Below, piece after piece: positions 1-7,024 of a stretch of 9,774 nucleotides of DNA. Within the stretch, counting starts at the first letter, position 1. The number at the start of each line of letters is the position of its first letter. This DNA is from an archaeon (GTDB lineage Archaea > Iainarchaeota > Iainarchaeia > CSSED10-239): assembly GCA_029563035.1 (NCBI GenBank), contig JAKQTP010000094.1:1-9774 (forward strand). The letters run 5' to 3'. Under the pieces are notes generated by a model, which searched no databases, was not told the DNA's origin, and worked only from the letters and a program-made list of their open reading frames with translations. Position numbers and translations under genes: made by a program.

Positions 1-670
1 CTTCTAAAACTTAGGGGTTTTAATGAAACTCAAAAGGAATACAGGAATTTCCATACTATAAAGTTCTTCTAAAACCCGTAACTGTGTTTTCATGCGGAAA
101 AACCTCGAATTTGATTTCCATACTATAAAGTTCTTCTAAAACATAATTTCTGCAGCTGGGTAATCTTCTTCATGCGGAATTTCCATACTATAAAGTTCTT
201 CTAAAACACACAGCAAGAAGTGATATTCAAGGATGGATCATTTTTATTTCCATACTATAAAGTTCTTCTAAAACTCTTGAGGTATGGCAAAATCAGGCAA
301 AAGGAGCTCATTTCCATACTATAAAGTTCTTCTAAAACAGGGATATTCAAAAAATGTTATAGGTGGATGGTATGCCCAATTTCCATACTATAAAGTTCTT
401 CTAAAACTAAATCTACAATGCACGAAAGGATTTTTTGGGACAAATTTCCATACTATAAAGTTCTTCTAAAACCAAAAATTTATTATTTCTTGGATTGAAT
501 TTTTATATAAATTTCCATACTATAAAGTTCTTCTAAAACTCATTATCCCTTACTATCTTTTGATAGTCATAGACAATTTCCATACTATAAAGTTCTTCTA
601 AAACCTGATTGTTTCTTCGTGATTCCCTGTGTGGACGCCAAATTTCCATACTATAAAGTTCTTCTAAAAC
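1..670 (-). CRISPR. Type I-B CRISPR array, 10 full repeats, truncated by the window edge
   Basis: Ten full, identical 29-base repeats start at 47, 114, 179, 246, 310, 379, 444, 511, 576 and 642. The last 10 bases of another fill 1-10, so the array continues to the left. On the minus strand the repeat begins GTTTTAGAAG and ends AGTATGGAAAT. Seven of ten spacers have the same adjacent base next to the AT-end, so the true unit may be 30 bases. Spacers are 11-46, 76-113, 143-178, 208-245, 275-309, 339-378, 408-443, 473-510, 540-575 and 605-641 (35-40 bases). The minus strand is taken as the crRNA strand for three reasons: the cas operon runs that way, an AT-rich leader lies at 671-774, and the repeat then ends in ATGGAAAT, which fits the 8-base 5' handle left by Cas6 in type I-B. 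The spacer at 605-641 is then the newest. The repeat can form only a 3-bp stem (ACT/AGT), as usual for largely unstructured I-B repeats. Confidence 0.98.
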
Positions 671-774
671 TGGCCTCAAAAAGCCTCATTTTTTGATAAT
701 AAACGATATTTTCCCGTGTTTAAAAATGTTTTGAAAATCAACGTAGGATAATGCACTGTATATATAATACTAGA
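671..774 (-). promoter_or_regulatory. CRISPR leader with probable array promoter
   Basis: This non-coding AT-rich stretch lies between the cas2 stop codon and the first repeat, on the side where new spacers enter. Read on the minus strand it has a TATA-like element, TATTATATATA (about 769-759), placed to start transcription some 65 bases before the first repeat if it works as an archaeal TATA box. The bases next to the repeat carry a doubled TGAGGC motif, annotated separately. No open reading frame or stable hairpin is visible. Its position and orientation identify it as the leader. The promoter assignment is inferred from base composition alone. Confidence 0.8.
673..688 (-). repeat. Doubled TGAGGC motif at the leader-repeat junction
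   Basis: On the minus strand TGAGGC occurs at 688-683 and again at 678-673. The copies are exactly 10 bases apart, and the second ends 2 bases before the first CRISPR repeat. The spacing puts both on the same face of the helix. It is the most GC-rich element in the leader. Leader-anchoring sequences next to the first repeat are known to direct Cas1-Cas2 integration in several CRISPR types; assigning that role here is inference. Confidence 0.5.
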
Positions 775-1038
775 CTATAATATTGTACTCATAAGATTTT
801 TTTCTATACCCAATACTTTAAATTGAAAATTTGACTTATTATCGAGAATATATAATAGAACTGAATCTTTTTCTTTTTTTATTATTTCATTTAACCCTAC
901 TTTTATTTGTTCTATCTGGGCTTTACTTACCTCTCCCTCAAAAACTGAATTTTGTCTCCAGAATAAATATTTTCTTAGAAATTTGTGCACTTTATTCACT
1001 CTATCAATTTCAATATCATATACAACAATTAGATACAT
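775..1038 (-). CDS. cas2: CRISPR-associated endoribonuclease-fold protein Cas2 (adaptation)
   Basis: Cas2 forms the dimer that bridges two Cas1 dimers in the spacer-integration complex. The 87-residue product has the family's ferredoxin-like opening MYLIVVYDIEIDRVNKV, with the conserved aspartate at D8 after the first strand. It also has the typical I-B segment RQNSVFEGE (residues 28-36) and a C-terminal GIEKN close to the end. Length is normal. The reading frame is open further up through three GTG codons to 1047. The ATG at 1038 is preferred because it gives the canonical MYxIVVYD start and overlaps the cas1 stop codon by one base (TGATG), a layout that allows translational coupling. The GGTGGTG just before it, within the last codons of cas1, can act as ribosome-binding site. 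It is the last gene of the operon, followed directly by the leader. Confidence 0.96.
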   Translation of the reverse strand: MYLIVVYDIEIDRVNKVHKFLRKYLFWRQNSVFEGEVSKAQIEQIKVGLNEIIKKEKDSVLLYILDNKSNFQFKVLGIEKNLMSTIL

Positions 1039-2009
1039 CACCACCACATTCTAAAACTAATATATTCTTTATCCCCAACTATATGTTTTAGTAACTTATA
1101 ACATTCTAATCTTATTAAATACCTATATGATACTTTTCTTTTTAAAGAGGGGTGTTGAATAGTTGTATCAAGTTTTTCTTTATATTCTTTAAGAAAAATT
1201 CTTTTTCCTTTTTCATTTAAGAATACCCCTATTTCTTTGTCAAACTCATCTTCATTGATATATTTATTATTGACAAGATTAAAGATGAGTCTTTCGATTA
1301 TTATAGGTTTGAATATATCTGCTATATCTAGTGCAAGAGAAAATCTTCTCTCCAATGGTTCATGTAAGTAACTAATTGAAGGATGGAGATAGGTATTATA
1401 AATTTCTGACAAGACTGTAGAATATAATAGAGAATTCCCAAATGAGATAAGTGCATTAATCTCATTTGAAGGTGGCTGTCTTTCTCTTTTGTTAAATTCA
1501 AAAAATTTTATAATTTTAGGAAAAGATTTGTAGTAGTTTTCCCATATTTCTCCTTCTATGCCTCTTAATGTAGGGATATCTCCATATATATTCAATGAAT
1601 CAATATTTTTTATTATTTCTTCTAAATTCTTTTCCTTTTTTTCGTAATATTTTAGTGTCTGCAAAATATTATGCTTTATACCTTTAACAAACTCCGTAGC
1701 TATTATTATTCTTTTTTCTTTGTCAATATAATGTCTTGATTGTTCAACTACAACTAATCCCGAATTAAGCTGATCTTTTGGATATAATGATCCTTCGTAA
1801 TATCCATAATGATTAAAAAAGTGAGTTGGCAATCCCATTTTCATTAAAAGAGAAGATGCTCCTGATTTAAGACTTACTTTTCCATAACAGTAAATATCAC
1901 TTAGATGTTCAATCGGCAATGCTTTTTTTTCATCCTTATTCACAAAAAATAAGGTATTTCCTTCTCGCTTCAATATTCCTTCAGATACAATATACAAAGG
2001 CTCCTTCAT
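1038..2009 (-). CDS. cas1: CRISPR-associated integrase Cas1 (adaptation)
   Basis: Cas1 is the metal-dependent integrase that inserts new spacers at the leader-repeat junction together with Cas2. From the ATG at 2009 the protein has 323 residues, normal for type I-B. The start MKEPLYIVSEGILKREGNTL matches the family opening. The metal-binding residues are visible: E152 in RGIEGEIWENYY, H216 in SYLHEPLERRFS, and D228/D231 in LALDIADIFKP. The C-terminus, SFRMWW, is also typical of this group. An in-frame ATG 18 bases upstream (2027) would add MYRGIN. The 2009 start is preferred because GAGGT lies 6 bases before it (2020-2016) and the family begins there. There is a 10-base gap from cas4 and a 1-base overlap with cas2. 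Confidence 0.96.
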   Translation of the reverse strand: MKEPLYIVSEGILKREGNTLFFVNKDEKKALPIEHLSDIYCYGKVSLKSGASSLLMKMGLPTHFFNHYGYYEGSLYPKDQLNSGLVVVEQSRHYIDKEKRIIIATEFVKGIKHNILQTLKYYEKKEKNLEEIIKNIDSLNIYGDIPTLRGIEGEIWENYYKSFPKIIKFFEFNKRERQPPSNEINALISFGNSLLYSTVLSEIYNTYLHPSISYLHEPLERRFSLALDIADIFKPIIIERLIFNLVNNKYINEDEFDKEIGVFLNEKGKRIFLKEYKEKLDTTIQHPSLKRKVSYRYLIRLECYKLLKHIVGDKEYISFRMWW

Positions 2010-2015
2010 ATTAAT

Positions 2016-2020
2016 ACCTC
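2016..2020 (-). promoter_or_regulatory. Ribosome-binding site that decides the cas1 start
   Basis: On the minus strand GAGGT ends 6 bases before the ATG at 2009. The competing ATG at 2027 has no comparable purine-rich site in front of it and lies against the end of cas4. This supports the shorter Cas1. Confidence 0.65.
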
Positions 2021-2514
2021 TATACATAGCATAAATTATAATATGAACAGTTCTTACAGTAAGGTTTTCTTGAAATTGGGGGCGGGGAATTTCTACTAAT
2101 AATCTTGGGTATATCCTCTATTATTAGTTGAATTTCCTTTTCAATTTCAGGTGTGAGGTATAAAGTATCAGATGTTTTTTCCTTTGGGTATACCACTTCT
2201 CCCCTTACTATTTTTCCTAATTTATTCTTTAAATACCATAAATAATAATAAAGTTGATATTTTGCGGGTTCTTCTAGTTTGGAAGATTTTTTAATTTCAT
2301 ATATCGTAATCTCTCCTCTTTTTTTGATAAAATCAATGGCAATGGTGTCGTCAATCAATAAATTTTTCTTTTCTCTTTTATATGACTCTTCATTGATTAA
2401 TTTACCCATTGATATAAAATCGTTATCGTAGTTCATGTTTATTTGGTTTCCAAAATACCATAATTCTCTGTCACATGCTTTATAATATTGGATCATTACT
2501 CCAGTTATTTTCAT
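2020..2514 (-). CDS. cas4: Cas4 RecB-like exonuclease (prespacer processing)
   Basis: Cas4 is an iron-sulfur nuclease that trims prespacers and helps set PAM choice and orientation during acquisition with Cas1-Cas2. The 164-residue protein has four cysteines in the family arrangement for a [4Fe-4S] cluster: C14 in YYKACDRELWY, and C153, C156 and C162 in PYCKNCSYYNLC at the C-terminus. The RecB-type nuclease core is present, with D61 (IAIDF), E73 and K75 (the ExK motif in IYEIKKSS), and Q87 followed by YYY (QLYYYLW). Length is normal for the small Cas4 of I-B systems. The ATG at 2514 follows an AGGT; an upstream ATG is out of frame and stops at once. It sits 10 bases after cas3 and 10 bases before cas1, as expected for an adaptation cassette of cas4-cas1-cas2. 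Confidence 0.96.
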   Translation of the reverse strand: MKITGVMIQYYKACDRELWYFGNQINMNYDNDFISMGKLINEESYKREKKNLLIDDTIAIDFIKKRGEITIYEIKKSSKLEEPAKYQLYYYLWYLKNKLGKIVRGEVVYPKEKTSDTLYLTPEIEKEIQLIIEDIPKIISRNSPPPISRKPYCKNCSYYNLCYV

Positions 2515-2524
2515 AACATTAAAC

Positions 2525-4939
2525 CTAAATTATTAGAGGTGAGTCTTTTGGTATATATCCTGTTTCTATGTTGTATTTATTATTTATCATATTAAGAGGA
2601 ACATATCCTATTCTCTCACTAAAAAGAACATCGTTTGCTTTATTTTTTGGAATTGAAATGATGTAATCATAAAAAGATTTTTTAATATCGAGAAACATTT
2701 TCTTTTTTATAATTGGGTCTTTAATATCCAACACTTCTAAAAACTTTTCCCATATTATTTTTGCATTTTCGTTTATTTCTATAAATATGTCGATTTTTTC
2801 ATAATCTTCTTCAATTAACTTGAAGTTACCTGTTTCATGAAACTCTAGTTTATACAAACTTTCTAATATGTCTCTTGATATTTGATCGCTTGATAATTCT
2901 TTTACTAATAAAAAATATTTATTAATTAATTTTAAAAAATCTTTTTCTTCTACAAATTCCTTTCCCTTCAAAACTTCTAGTGTTTTATTAATCAAAAATC
3001 CTTCATATATATAACTATAATATTTTCTATTATTATTATCGTCTTTCAATAAATATATATTAACTTCACCTTGAACACTCAATAAAAAATTACGATTACA
3101 TCTTCCTGCAATTTGATTAATCGAATCGAGAGGGGCAAGATCTCTGTATATAATGTCGATGTCAATATCAACACCCGCTTCAATAACTTGAGTAGAAACA
3201 ATAATTTTTCTTTTATTACTAGACTTTATTTTTCTTATTCTATTTAATCTATCAATAGGGATTATATTAGAAGATAAATAATAATACTCATTTAAATCAT
3301 TATTTGTACTCTCTTTTAAAAAATTGAACATTTCTTTCGATGAACTAATGGTGTTTAATACTATTAGAAAACTTTTTTCTTTTCTAGTTAATATATCATT
3401 TAATACAATATTTTTAAATTCTTCAAAATTAACTTCTTTTTCTAAATTTAAGTTTAGTCTAGTTCTGTTTAATTGATCATAATATTTCATATGGTTATCT
3501 AGTAGATTTTTAATTTCGTTTCTATCTGTATCAAAAATCAATGGTGCTGTTGCTGTTACAATAATAAAATATGTATTGTAATATTTTGAAATAAAATTAA
3601 GTGATTCATTTATTAATTTCCAATACTTATGCGGTATAGTTTGAATTTCGTCAAGTATAACAATTGAATTTATTATATTATGGAATTTTCTCAAGGATCT
3701 ATTTCTATTGGAAATAATTCCATGAAACAGTTGGATAAAAGAAGTAATTATAATTTCTGAATTCCACCCTTCTATTAAAAATAAACTTAAATCCGATTCA
3801 TATTCCTCTTCAATAGTTTTGTAAACTAATTCAGAAAGGTGGTGATGTTTTAACAGAATGTTTGAGGTGATAATATCATACTCAGTAGAAATTATATCTT
3901 CAATAACTGAATAATTTTGATCTATAATGCTCAAATAAGGGAGAGAATAAATAATTCTGGGATTCCACCCTTTTTCTGATTGTATTTTATTCTTTAACTT
4001 AATAGCAAAGGAAAATGAAGTTATAGTTTTACCAGTGCCAGTTGGAACATTTAATAAATATATTTTATTTTCAAGATCTAGATTTTCTATATTTTTATTC
4101 ACTTTAGCATAAATTTCTGTTCTAATACTGTCAACTAAATTAGGATTTTTATCAAATCTATTTTTTTTATAATTATCTACTATTTCTGGAGAAATATCTT
4201 CTCTAATTAAGGTCGATGCGCCTATTGCGTCGCTCTTATCTGAATCAATTAAAATAGAATATAATAATAGAGTTATAAAGTAATAAAATATTAATTTTCT
4301 CTTTTGAATTTTTAATAGTTTCATGAATTCTCTATCAATATCTTTGATTATCTTTAGATAATTCTTCTTGAAATCTGAAAACGAGGCCACATTACAGCCA
4401 AACATCTCATCTAGAGTATTTTGTATTTCACTTTCATCCATTGAATTAATTTGCGAAGTTATTATTGAAGTCAATTTTTGATCATGTAGAATTTCATGAA
4501 TTTCATTTATTTCTTTTAAAGAATTTGCTAGATTTCCATGGTGTCTTTTTACGACAAAAAATGAAATTATGGGTAATAATGAGTAGTAATCTTCTTTATC
4601 TTTGGATATTTGCTCTAAGTATGTTTTTGTTATATGGTATGTATAAATAGAGGAAAGCAATCCATGCCTAGTTTCATTGCGAGATTTTAGTTGTCTTTTT
4701 TTGATAGGGTCTTTTTCTGTCAAGTATTCTTGAAAATATGTAGATGCTTTTCCAATATCATGCGTTGCTCCAATTAAATACACGATTTTAGATAAAACGT
4801 CTATATCAATATATTCTTCAATATTTAACCTTTTTTCAAGGAAGGTATTTCTAGAGAGAGTGCCAACTTCTTTTAGATGTGAAATTAAAAGTTTATGAGG
4901 ATGAGAGTATAGTTTAAATTGGGATAATCTTTGTTCCAT
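2525..4939 (-). CDS. cas3: Cas3 HD nuclease-helicase (interference effector)
   Basis: Cas3 is recruited by Cascade to the R-loop, nicks the displaced strand and degrades target DNA while translocating with ATP. The 804-residue protein carries both activities. The N-terminal HD domain (about 1-240) shows SHPHKLLISHL (H13, H15, H21), H60-D61 in GATHDIGK, H92, H133-H134 in KRHHGN and D232/D234 in LIDSDKSDA. The superfamily 2 helicase follows: Walker A VPTGTGKT at 298-305, DEIQ box at 430-433, VTATAP (motif III) at 461-466, TQVIEAGVDID near 583-593, and the arginine-finger motif QIAGRCNRN at 609-617. The C-terminus, ERIGYVPL...ETGYIP, is typical of I-B Cas3. No key residue is missing. The ATG has GGGAG eight bases upstream, and the gene overlaps the end of cas5 by 26 bases, so the two are probably translated together. 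Confidence 0.97.
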   Translation of the reverse strand: MEQRLSQFKLYSHPHKLLISHLKEVGTLSRNTFLEKRLNIEEYIDIDVLSKIVYLIGATHDIGKASTYFQEYLTEKDPIKKRQLKSRNETRHGLLSSIYTYHITKTYLEQISKDKEDYYSLLPIISFFVVKRHHGNLANSLKEINEIHEILHDQKLTSIITSQINSMDESEIQNTLDEMFGCNVASFSDFKKNYLKIIKDIDREFMKLLKIQKRKLIFYYFITLLLYSILIDSDKSDAIGASTLIREDISPEIVDNYKKNRFDKNPNLVDSIRTEIYAKVNKNIENLDLENKIYLLNVPTGTGKTITSFSFAIKLKNKIQSEKGWNPRIIYSLPYLSIIDQNYSVIEDIISTEYDIITSNILLKHHHLSELVYKTIEEEYESDLSLFLIEGWNSEIIITSFIQLFHGIISNRNRSLRKFHNIINSIVILDEIQTIPHKYWKLINESLNFISKYYNTYFIIVTATAPLIFDTDRNEIKNLLDNHMKYYDQLNRTRLNLNLEKEVNFEEFKNIVLNDILTRKEKSFLIVLNTISSSKEMFNFLKESTNNDLNEYYYLSSNIIPIDRLNRIRKIKSSNKRKIIVSTQVIEAGVDIDIDIIYRDLAPLDSINQIAGRCNRNFLLSVQGEVNIYLLKDDNNNRKYYSYIYEGFLINKTLEVLKGKEFVEEKDFLKLINKYFLLVKELSSDQISRDILESLYKLEFHETGNFKLIEEDYEKIDIFIEINENAKIIWEKFLEVLDIKDPIIKKKMFLDIKKSFYDYIISIPKNKANDVLFSERIGYVPLNMINNKYNIETGYIPKDSPLII

Positions 4940-5648
4940 CGTTTAACTCCCAATATGTTTCTGGGATTACTTTAATTAATTTACCGGATTCTTCTGCAAT
5001 TACTTCAACATACTCTTCTGTTTCTCTATCAGAATTGATAAATGAGGGAATAGATTCTATGAAATATTTTTTATCTTCTTCGGGCTCTATTTTTTTAATT
5101 AAAGAGCCAATTTTAGATTTTTTTATTGGAACAATTGAATCAATATAGTGATATTCTTGTGATTTTATTTCGTTGAAAGAATAATCATTTACATAGCTAA
5201 AATTACATATTAATTCACTTAGTCCCAAATAGGGTGTATATACAGTTTTGTGACAGATTAACAGTTCTTTTAATTGCTCATACAAGTTATTATCTTCGGT
5301 AAAAAAATAAATCCTATACTTTGGATCTTTAATAAATTCAAAATTAAGCAGTGTATGTTGTGTAAAGTAGTTCATCATAGGATAAGAAATCAAATATTCA
5401 CTTTTTGTATTAATTTGATTAATTGATATTCTTGTTTTTTTAATTGGATTTAAAATCTGAAGTGCAATTTTTGAATCATACTCTTTAAATTTAGACTGAT
5501 ACTCATTTCTTCTAAATCCTAAAATAGCTGCAATGAGGCCCAATATAGTCGGTTTTGATGGTATTGAATGTGTCAAAGGTGAAGATGTTGCATATCTTTT
5601 CTTAAAATGTGCATAATCTCCCCATACATCAAAAGCTAATAACTGCAT
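4914..5648 (-). CDS. cas5: Cas5 (I-B type, Cas5h) Cascade subunit
   Basis: Cas5 caps the 5' handle of the crRNA at the foot of Cascade and contacts Cas8 and the first Cas7. The 244-residue protein begins LAFDVWGDYAHFKKRY and continues with IPSKPTILGLIAAILG (residues 29-44), the conserved N-terminal RRM-like region and glycine-rich segment of I-B Cas5. A second family motif, TPYLGLSEL, lies near residues 138-146. Length is usual. The ATG at 5648 is preceded by GTGGA, and the gene lies 12 bases after cas7. Its last 26 bases overlap the start of cas3. Type I-B Cas5 normally does not process crRNA, and this locus has a separate cas6 for that. Confidence 0.95.
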   Translation of the reverse strand: MQLLAFDVWGDYAHFKKRYATSSPLTHSIPSKPTILGLIAAILGFRRNEYQSKFKEYDSKIALQILNPIKKTRISINQINTKSEYLISYPMMNYFTQHTLLNFEFIKDPKYRIYFFTEDNNLYEQLKELLICHKTVYTPYLGLSELICNFSYVNDYSFNEIKSQEYHYIDSIVPIKKSKIGSLIKKIEPEEDKKYFIESIPSFINSDRETEEYVEVIAEESGKLIKVIPETYWELNDGTKIIPI

Positions 5649-5660
5649 ATTTCCACGCTA

Positions 5661-6590
5661 CTATACTTTAAACTCTTTGGATTGTATATTGTTATTTCTT
5701 AATATTTCTTCAAATTTTAGTTCTATGTTATTTAAAATAAATTTAGTTCTATCGTCGACTATATATGTCACCATTGCTATTTTATCTCTATTTTTGACTA
5801 AAACATTAACTAATTTTGATATATCAATCTTGAAATCTGAAATATCTCTCAATTGCTCTTCTGATAAATCTGAAGATATTACGAACAATTTATCCAGATC
5901 GCCTATATGATAATTGTTCTCTAAATAATCTATTTTTATTAATAATCTTGGCATTTGCCCAACTTTAGATCTAGAGATTAAGTTTTTAGTACCGTTCCAT
6001 ATACCTTCTATAAGTAGATTCACATCTTCTTGGGTTAGTTTAGTATCCTTAGCAGCATTTTCATTTATTATTCCATAGAAAGATATAATGGAATAAGGAA
6101 CTACCCACTCTTCCCTAAAAGTTTTTGCCTCTTTTCCTTCTCCAGAAGCAAATGCACCAGATCCTTTTAAATATTTTAATTCAATTTTATTCAAAGATCT
6201 GCCCATTTTAAATTGAACGGGTCCAGTGTAAATAATAGAACTATCTTTACTTTTTCCAGTAGCGATTGGTATAGTTCCGCCAAATAGTCTTACGTCTATA
6301 CATTCATTGAGTATAGTATCAGGATTATTTTGAAAGTCTTTTCCTCTAGCTTTGGCATCTTGTATGTTACCATCTTTGTCAGATATTTTTCTAACAAAGA
6401 TTTCTTTATTTTTAAAGTTATATATATAATCCCTTACTGTTCGTTTGAGCCTTACATCTGTTACAATATTGGTTCTTGTATCTTCATCCATTCTTGGTTT
6501 ATTCTCATCAGCTGGATCTCCATTTGGATTAATATCTTTTACATCATACAAGAATATTATTTCAGATCTTTCTTTCACTATATTACTCAT
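5661..6590 (-). CDS. cas7: Cas7 (I-B type, Csh2) Cascade backbone subunit
   Basis: Several Cas7 copies line the crRNA spacer and form the backbone of Cascade. The 309-residue protein has the hallmarks of the Csh2 group: FLYDVKDINPNGDP (13-26) in the first RRM strand, then DVRLKRTVRDYI (45-56), DVRLFGGTIP (99-108), TGPVQFKMGRSLNKIEL (122-138), EEWVVPYSIISFYGI (160-174) and SRSKVGQMPRLLIK (206-219). Length is normal. The ATG overlaps the stop codon of cas8b by 4 bases (ATGA). It has GGTGG seven bases upstream, inside the last codons of cas8b, so translation is likely coupled. No anomaly was seen. Confidence 0.97.
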   Translation of the reverse strand: MSNIVKERSEIIFLYDVKDINPNGDPADENKPRMDEDTRTNIVTDVRLKRTVRDYIYNFKNKEIFVRKISDKDGNIQDAKARGKDFQNNPDTILNECIDVRLFGGTIPIATGKSKDSSIIYTGPVQFKMGRSLNKIELKYLKGSGAFASGEGKEAKTFREEWVVPYSIISFYGIINENAAKDTKLTQEDVNLLIEGIWNGTKNLISRSKVGQMPRLLIKIDYLENNYHIGDLDKLFVISSDLSEEQLRDISDFKIDISKLVNVLVKNRDKIAMVTYIVDDRTKFILNNIELKFEEILRNNNIQSKEFKV

Positions 6591-7024
6591 TCTTCTTCCA
6601 CCGCCATATCCTTTTTAATCACAAATATATCCGCCATATTCATTCCTAAAACGAAATAAAAACTAATTTCATTATTATCAATATTCCATTTTTCACCTGC
6701 TTTTAAAAAGTATTTTGAAATTAGTTTTTCTATTTCTTTATAGTAATTCTTCCCATAATCCTCTAGCTTTGCTTGTATTTGAGGTAATAAAGTTTTAATT
6801 CTCTTTTCATCTAACTTTAAACCATTCAATTTATTTCTAAATGGAGTTGATTTTTTATCTCTATATTGTATATTTAGCAATTTTTGTGTAAGTACACCTT
6901 CAAGAAAAATAGCTTTTTTTATGTCAGAATTGAAAAAACTGCCATATTGATTAAATACTTTATTTGCAATATGTACAATTTCATTTTTTTCTTCAAACAC
7001 ATCCTGATTTAACGACTTTTCCAT
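6587..7024 (-). CDS. cas11b: Probable Cas11b small subunit from an internal start in cas8b
   Basis: Type I-B systems are known to make the Cascade small subunit by separate translation of the 3' part of cas8b, and no free-standing cas11 gene occurs in this operon. Within cas8b, codon 465 is an ATG (7024-7022) preceded by GGGTGA with 4 bases between. The spacing from GGTG to ATG, 5 bases, equals that at the start of cas8b itself. The product would have 145 residues (MEKSLNQDVFEEKNEIV... to ...DMAVEEE), a size typical of small subunits, with heptad-like helical sequence and no cysteines. A weaker alternative start is codon 445, with AAGGGT four bases before its ATG. Gene product and start are inference from the start-site context and family precedent. 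Confidence 0.62.
   Translation of the reverse strand: MEKSLNQDVFEEKNEIVHIANKVFNQYGSFFNSDIKKAIFLEGVLTQKLLNIQYRDKKSTPFRNKLNGLKLDEKRIKTLLPQIQAKLEDYGKNYYKEIEKLISKYFLKAGEKWNIDNNEISFYFVLGMNMADIFVIKKDMAVEEE

Noticed and set aside
284..469. Open reading frame of 61 codons on the plus strand with a repeated FPYYKVLLK peptide
   Set aside because: It is the CRISPR array read as protein; the peptide repeat is the translated CRISPR repeat.
671..695. Possible terminator hairpin (GGC...GCC followed by a T run) on the plus strand beside the first repeat
   Set aside because: The stem is only 3 bp, no plus-strand gene ends here, and the doubled TGAGGC explains the symmetry.
831..1091. Plus-strand open frame of 86 codons opposite cas2 and the end of cas1
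   Set aside because: It is antisense to well-supported cas genes, has low-complexity hydrophobic composition produced by AT-rich DNA, and lacks a ribosome-binding site.
2731..2745. Repeat-like CTTCTAAAAAC inside cas3
   Set aside because: It is an AT-rich 11-base similarity within conserved coding sequence with no spacer-like flanks.
6330..6659. Plus-strand open frame of 109 codons opposite cas7 and the end of cas8b, rich in Ile and Phe
   Set aside because: It is a shadow of the cas7 codons; the apparent membrane-like character comes from the AT-rich antisense strand.
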